This document shows, piece by piece, positions 61,077-64,000 of a stretch of 64,000 bases of DNA. A program made the translations under genes and the position numbers. The notes below the pieces were generated by a model. That model was not told the DNA's origin. It did no database searches and saw nothing but the letters and a program-made list of their open reading frames with translations. Numbering within the stretch: position 1 is the first letter of the stretch; each line of letters starts with the position of its first letter. The DNA comes from Cernens ardua (GTDB taxonomy: Bacteria > Pseudomonadota > Gammaproteobacteria > Pseudomonadales > Halomonadaceae), in assembly GCF_051251085.1 (NCBI RefSeq), contig NZ_JBPCZH010000006.1:124001-188000 (forward strand), given 5' to 3'.

Positions 61077-61366
61077 GCTTCAGAGAGGGAAGGATTCATT
61101 GCCGGTGATGAAAGATACCGCCGCCCTTCCCGCTCATGATCAGTGGTTTGGACAGCCCAGCCGCAGCGCCGTGAAGCCAGCCCGATGACCGCGCGGCAGA
61201 GGGGCGACATGGCGTTGACGTCAATGTTTCCTCAATCGAGTTCGGTGAACGTGGAGACATCGAGCGCGCTTACAAGCACTCAGACTTCGCGCGCCTTCGA
61301 CACACTTTCTTCACTTTCTTCATTCTCAACACCCTTTCTTCATCCATTGAAGCGATCCTGGAACGT

Positions 61367-63760
61367 CTAAACGTATTTCTTTAGCCACTCTTCCTGTTCA
61401 TACAACATGTGAAGGATGGATTCCCGCGCTCGGTAAGCATGGGATTCGTAGGGCAACATCACCAGACGTGCCTCCCCCCCCAAACCTTTGATGGCAGAGA
61501 ACATGCGTTCGCTCTGCATGGGAAAGGTGCCTGCGTTGTTGTCATCTGCACCATGGATCAGCAGCAGCGGTGTTTTGATCTTGTCAGCATGATCAAAAGG
61601 CGACATGGCCTGGTAAACCTTGGGCGCTTGCCAATAATTACGCTCTTCAGCCTGAAAACCAAAAGGCGTTAGTGTGCGGTTGTAGGCACCACTCCGTGCG
61701 ATACCGGCCTTGAAAAGAGACGTATGGGCCAGCAGGTTGGCGGTCATGAAGGCACCATAGGAGTGGCCGCCCACAGCACAGCGCTCAGGGTCGCCTACGC
61801 CACGCCGTGCCAGCTCATCAATCGCGGCTTTAGCACTGGCAGTCAGCTGTTCGATATAGGTGTCGTTGGGCTCTTCGTCGTCTGCCCCGATGATCGGCAT
61901 ACTGGGACCTTCAAGTACCGCAAACCCGTTGAGCACATGCGGTAGCGCCCCCCAATAGCCAATGGAGGTGAACTTGTAAGGCGAGCCCTTGGTTTGCCCA
62001 GCGGCCGCAGCTGATTTGAATTCACGCGGATACGCCCACATCAGTACTGGCAAGGGGCCGTCACGCTCTTGATCATAATCGGGAGGAAGATAGAGCTCTC
62101 CGTTAAGTTCGACGCCATCTTCACGCTGATAGTGGATAGTTTCGCGCGTGACCTGCTTCCATTTGGGCATCGGGTGTTGATAATCCGTGAGCGCGCGATC
62201 AGGGGTGTCTCCTGCCACGTCAATCACAAAAAGATTGGGCGGCTCGCTAACAGATTCACGGGACAATATGAAAGACGTCGCTTCGTCGTTCAGAGGCGTT
62301 ACGGGCATTTCGAAATAAGGCGCTTTGGAGTGGAAAAGGCGCTCTTTCTTCCCAGATACAATATTCCACCGATCCAGAAACGGGCGATCACCTTCGGGAC
62401 TGGCTCCGGCACCAATCATCAGCAATGTATGACCATCTGTGCCAATCCACAAGCGGGTACTCCCCTTTTCATCCATCACCATAACGGGCTGGCCGGGTGA
62501 GTTATAGCGATCTTCGGAAGAACGTTCATTCAGCAATACAGGCGCTTTTTCAGGCTGATCAGGAAATAGACGCCACTGTTTGACCGAGCGATCCTCCCAC
62601 CAGCTCTCTTCCAGCAATGCCAAGGACCCATTGCCCCATTGTAGCGAACGTAAGCGCATCGACAGTGTGGCCAGTTTGCGAGGTGCCTGGTCGAAAGGCG
62701 CCGCCTGCAGATAAACGGCATCGCGTTCTTCTGTCTCGACCGAAGGATTCCCCCCATCAAGTGCTTCTACCCAACAGAGGGACGCAGGTACATCCTGACG
62801 CCAATCGATTGCACGACGCCCTGGAAGCACAGAATCGAATCCGGGTGGCAGGGTTTCCTGCAAGGGCTGGCGATCAATTTCATAGAGCGTGCCATCGTTA
62901 AGGCAGCGTACTTCCGTGATGCGAGGGAAGAACACCAGTGGCACCTGATAGGAGAAAGGGCGTGTAATACGCTCAATCAGAACATATTCACCATCAGGAG
63001 ACGGCTCGAGGTCAAGATAAAGATCCGGCTCCCCAACGGGCGCCTGTTCGCCCTCTACATTAATCAGCACAGGCTGACTACGAAGGTAATATTCAAGTTC
63101 ACGTGCATCACTTTCGTTTTTCAGAAGGTCCTGAAACGTACGTACGGAAGTGACTTGATCAGATTTATCTGCATCCTGAATAGTGGGACTGATAATTGTT
63201 TGGCGAAGCTCTACGCTGTTTTCACCTGACGGCGGTGCTTGAAGTGTCACCAGCAGACGTTGGCTATCAGGCAGCCAAGTGAAGCCTTGGGAAATGAGTG
63301 TATTGAGTTTTTCAATCAGTCGTGTGGCTTTTCTGGCCGCAATATCAATTAACCAAAGCTCATTGGTAGCATTGGCAGTGTCCAGCTGGCTAAAGGCGAT
63401 ATAGGACTGATCAGGAGACCATGAGAGTGCACTAACAAAGAGGGGGTCCGGCAATCCATTGATATCAATGCGCTGCCCGTTCTCTACGTTAAGAAGCCAT
63501 AACCCTTTACCTTGCCAGAAGCTGCTGCGGGAGTGTGTCTCGGCATGAAAGCGCAACCCGGCCAAGCGTTTTTCAGGTTGAGAAACGCGTGCGATGTCCG
63601 GCAATTCAGGGTATTGCAGTTGAACCAGCCAGTTACGCTTGGGAGAAAGATAACTGCGAGGGGGGCGAGGTGCATCCACCAGCGCTTGAAGATCTGCGCT
63701 TGGCGCATGATAGCCACGGGTGATAGAGCATTCGGTCTCGTGATGAGTAGATTCGCTCAT
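61367..63760 (-). CDS. S9-family prolyl oligopeptidase-type peptidase
   Basis: This 797-residue serine peptidase has a propeller-like N-terminal half with WD-type segments and a C-terminal alpha/beta hydrolase domain. The catalytic Ser is in VGGHSYGAFMTA, the Asp in LLIHGADDNNAG and the His in YESHAYRARES, the usual S9 triad. It is most like the S9C acylaminoacyl-peptidase branch. No signal peptide is seen, so it is probably cytoplasmic. The ATG at 63760 follows GGAG; an open frame extends 79 codons upstream without similarity. Confidence 0.88.
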   Translation of the reverse strand: MSESTHHETECSITRGYHAPSADLQALVDAPRPPRSYLSPKRNWLVQLQYPELPDIARVSQPEKRLAGLRFHAETHSRSSFWQGKGLWLLNVENGQRIDINGLPDPLFVSALSWSPDQSYIAFSQLDTANATNELWLIDIAARKATRLIEKLNTLISQGFTWLPDSQRLLVTLQAPPSGENSVELRQTIISPTIQDADKSDQVTSVRTFQDLLKNESDARELEYYLRSQPVLINVEGEQAPVGEPDLYLDLEPSPDGEYVLIERITRPFSYQVPLVFFPRITEVRCLNDGTLYEIDRQPLQETLPPGFDSVLPGRRAIDWRQDVPASLCWVEALDGGNPSVETEERDAVYLQAAPFDQAPRKLATLSMRLRSLQWGNGSLALLEESWWEDRSVKQWRLFPDQPEKAPVLLNERSSEDRYNSPGQPVMVMDEKGSTRLWIGTDGHTLLMIGAGASPEGDRPFLDRWNIVSGKKERLFHSKAPYFEMPVTPLNDEATSFILSRESVSEPPNLFVIDVAGDTPDRALTDYQHPMPKWKQVTRETIHYQREDGVELNGELYLPPDYDQERDGPLPVLMWAYPREFKSAAAAGQTKGSPYKFTSIGYWGALPHVLNGFAVLEGPSMPIIGADDEEPNDTYIEQLTASAKAAIDELARRGVGDPERCAVGGHSYGAFMTANLLAHTSLFKAGIARSGAYNRTLTPFGFQAEERNYWQAPKVYQAMSPFDHADKIKTPLLLIHGADDNNAGTFPMQSERMFSAIKGLGGEARLVMLPYESHAYRARESILHMLYEQEEWLKKYV

Positions 63761-63939
63761 GGTTCTCCACTTGTTCAGGAACAATAATGATTCGAAAGGA
63801 CACAACGTCCAAATGTCATTATTAAATGATAAGGGAGGAAGGGCAAAAAGTATGCTGGAAAAGTATTTATCGAAAGAACCTGTAAAAATCGTATGGAAAA
63901 CCATCCTTTGAAAAACAATTGCGTAAAAAAACGCGTAAA

Positions 63940-63973
63940 AAACAAAAAGCTGGCCCGATTTCTCGGGCCAGCT
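63940..63973 (-). terminator. Terminator of a gene beyond the right edge
   Basis: AGCTGGCCCGA and TCGGGCCAGCT form a perfect 11-bp stem with a four-base loop. On the minus strand TTTTTGTTTTT follows. It must end a minus-strand gene that starts to the right of 64000. The gap 63761-63939 is AT-rich without a gene. Confidence 0.88.
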
Positions 63974-64000
63974 TTCATTTCCCTTTAACACGCTCAATAA

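Overview
The window looks like chromosome from a gammaproteobacterium, most likely of the Halomonadaceae/Oceanospirillales side. The grounds are the divergent rplU-rpmA / ispB pair, a Pseudomonas-type ColRS two-component system, a fabA-fabB pair, RapA, and the divergent ssb / uvrA pair. The genus is not fixed from sequence alone; a Halomonas-, Kushneria- or Zymobacter-like organism is my best guess. No CRISPR array, rRNA operon or complete insertion sequence was seen.

Layout. 0.3-2.6 kb: ribosomal proteins L27/L21 facing ispB, then tRNA-Pro(CGG) with its terminator. 2.6-6.3 kb: an AT-richer accessory stretch just downstream of the tRNA, with a small secreted Tyr/His-rich protein, an MFS exporter, a phage-type small protein, a repeat-rich non-coding stretch and a phage-type S24 repressor whose cleavage serine is alanine. 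6.4-10.3 kb: DoxX-like protein and two MFS-type permeases. 10.4-13.9 kb: a complete pqqABCDE operon, including the 25-residue pqqA. 14.4-20.1 kb: ClC-type channel, Ais-like phosphatase, a 58-residue lipoprotein, a YceF-type Maf pyrophosphatase and ColRS. 20.3-27.5 kb: amidohydrolase, ClsC-like phospholipase D protein, a decayed gene, an unfamiliar membrane/thioredoxin-like protein, and rapA. 27.7-35.6 kb: the pgaABCD poly-GlcNAc operon and a divergent LuxR-type regulator with a degenerate receiver domain. 35.9-43.4 kb: YfcH-like epimerase, CbiX-like chelatase, photolyase, fabA-fabB, plsC and an RmlD-like reductase. 43.7-50.7 kb: an amino-sugar block (MFS permease, nagA, nagK, then an NCS1 permease and anmK). 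50.8-52.6 kb: Sel1-repeat protein and a small membrane protein. 52.7-57.0 kb: AcuI-like reductase, malonate-semialdehyde-decarboxylase-like tautomerase, GMC alcohol dehydrogenase and a TetR regulator with two matching operators. 57.2-63.8 kb: ssb, uvrA and an S9 prolyl-oligopeptidase-type peptidase.

How the parts may work together. The most interesting unit is 52.7-57.0 kb. A GMC alcohol dehydrogenase lies 76 bp upstream of a tautomerase that keeps all four residues (Pro1, Asp37, Arg73, Arg75) known to matter in malonate semialdehyde decarboxylase, behind a TetR regulator and near an acryloyl-CoA-reductase-like gene. This suggests a route from 3-hydroxypropionate through malonate semialdehyde to acetaldehyde, induced by acrylate-like electrophiles. 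The pga operon, nagA/nagK and anmK together make and recycle amino sugars. ColRS, the Ais-like phosphatase and the small lipoprotein form an envelope-related neighbourhood.
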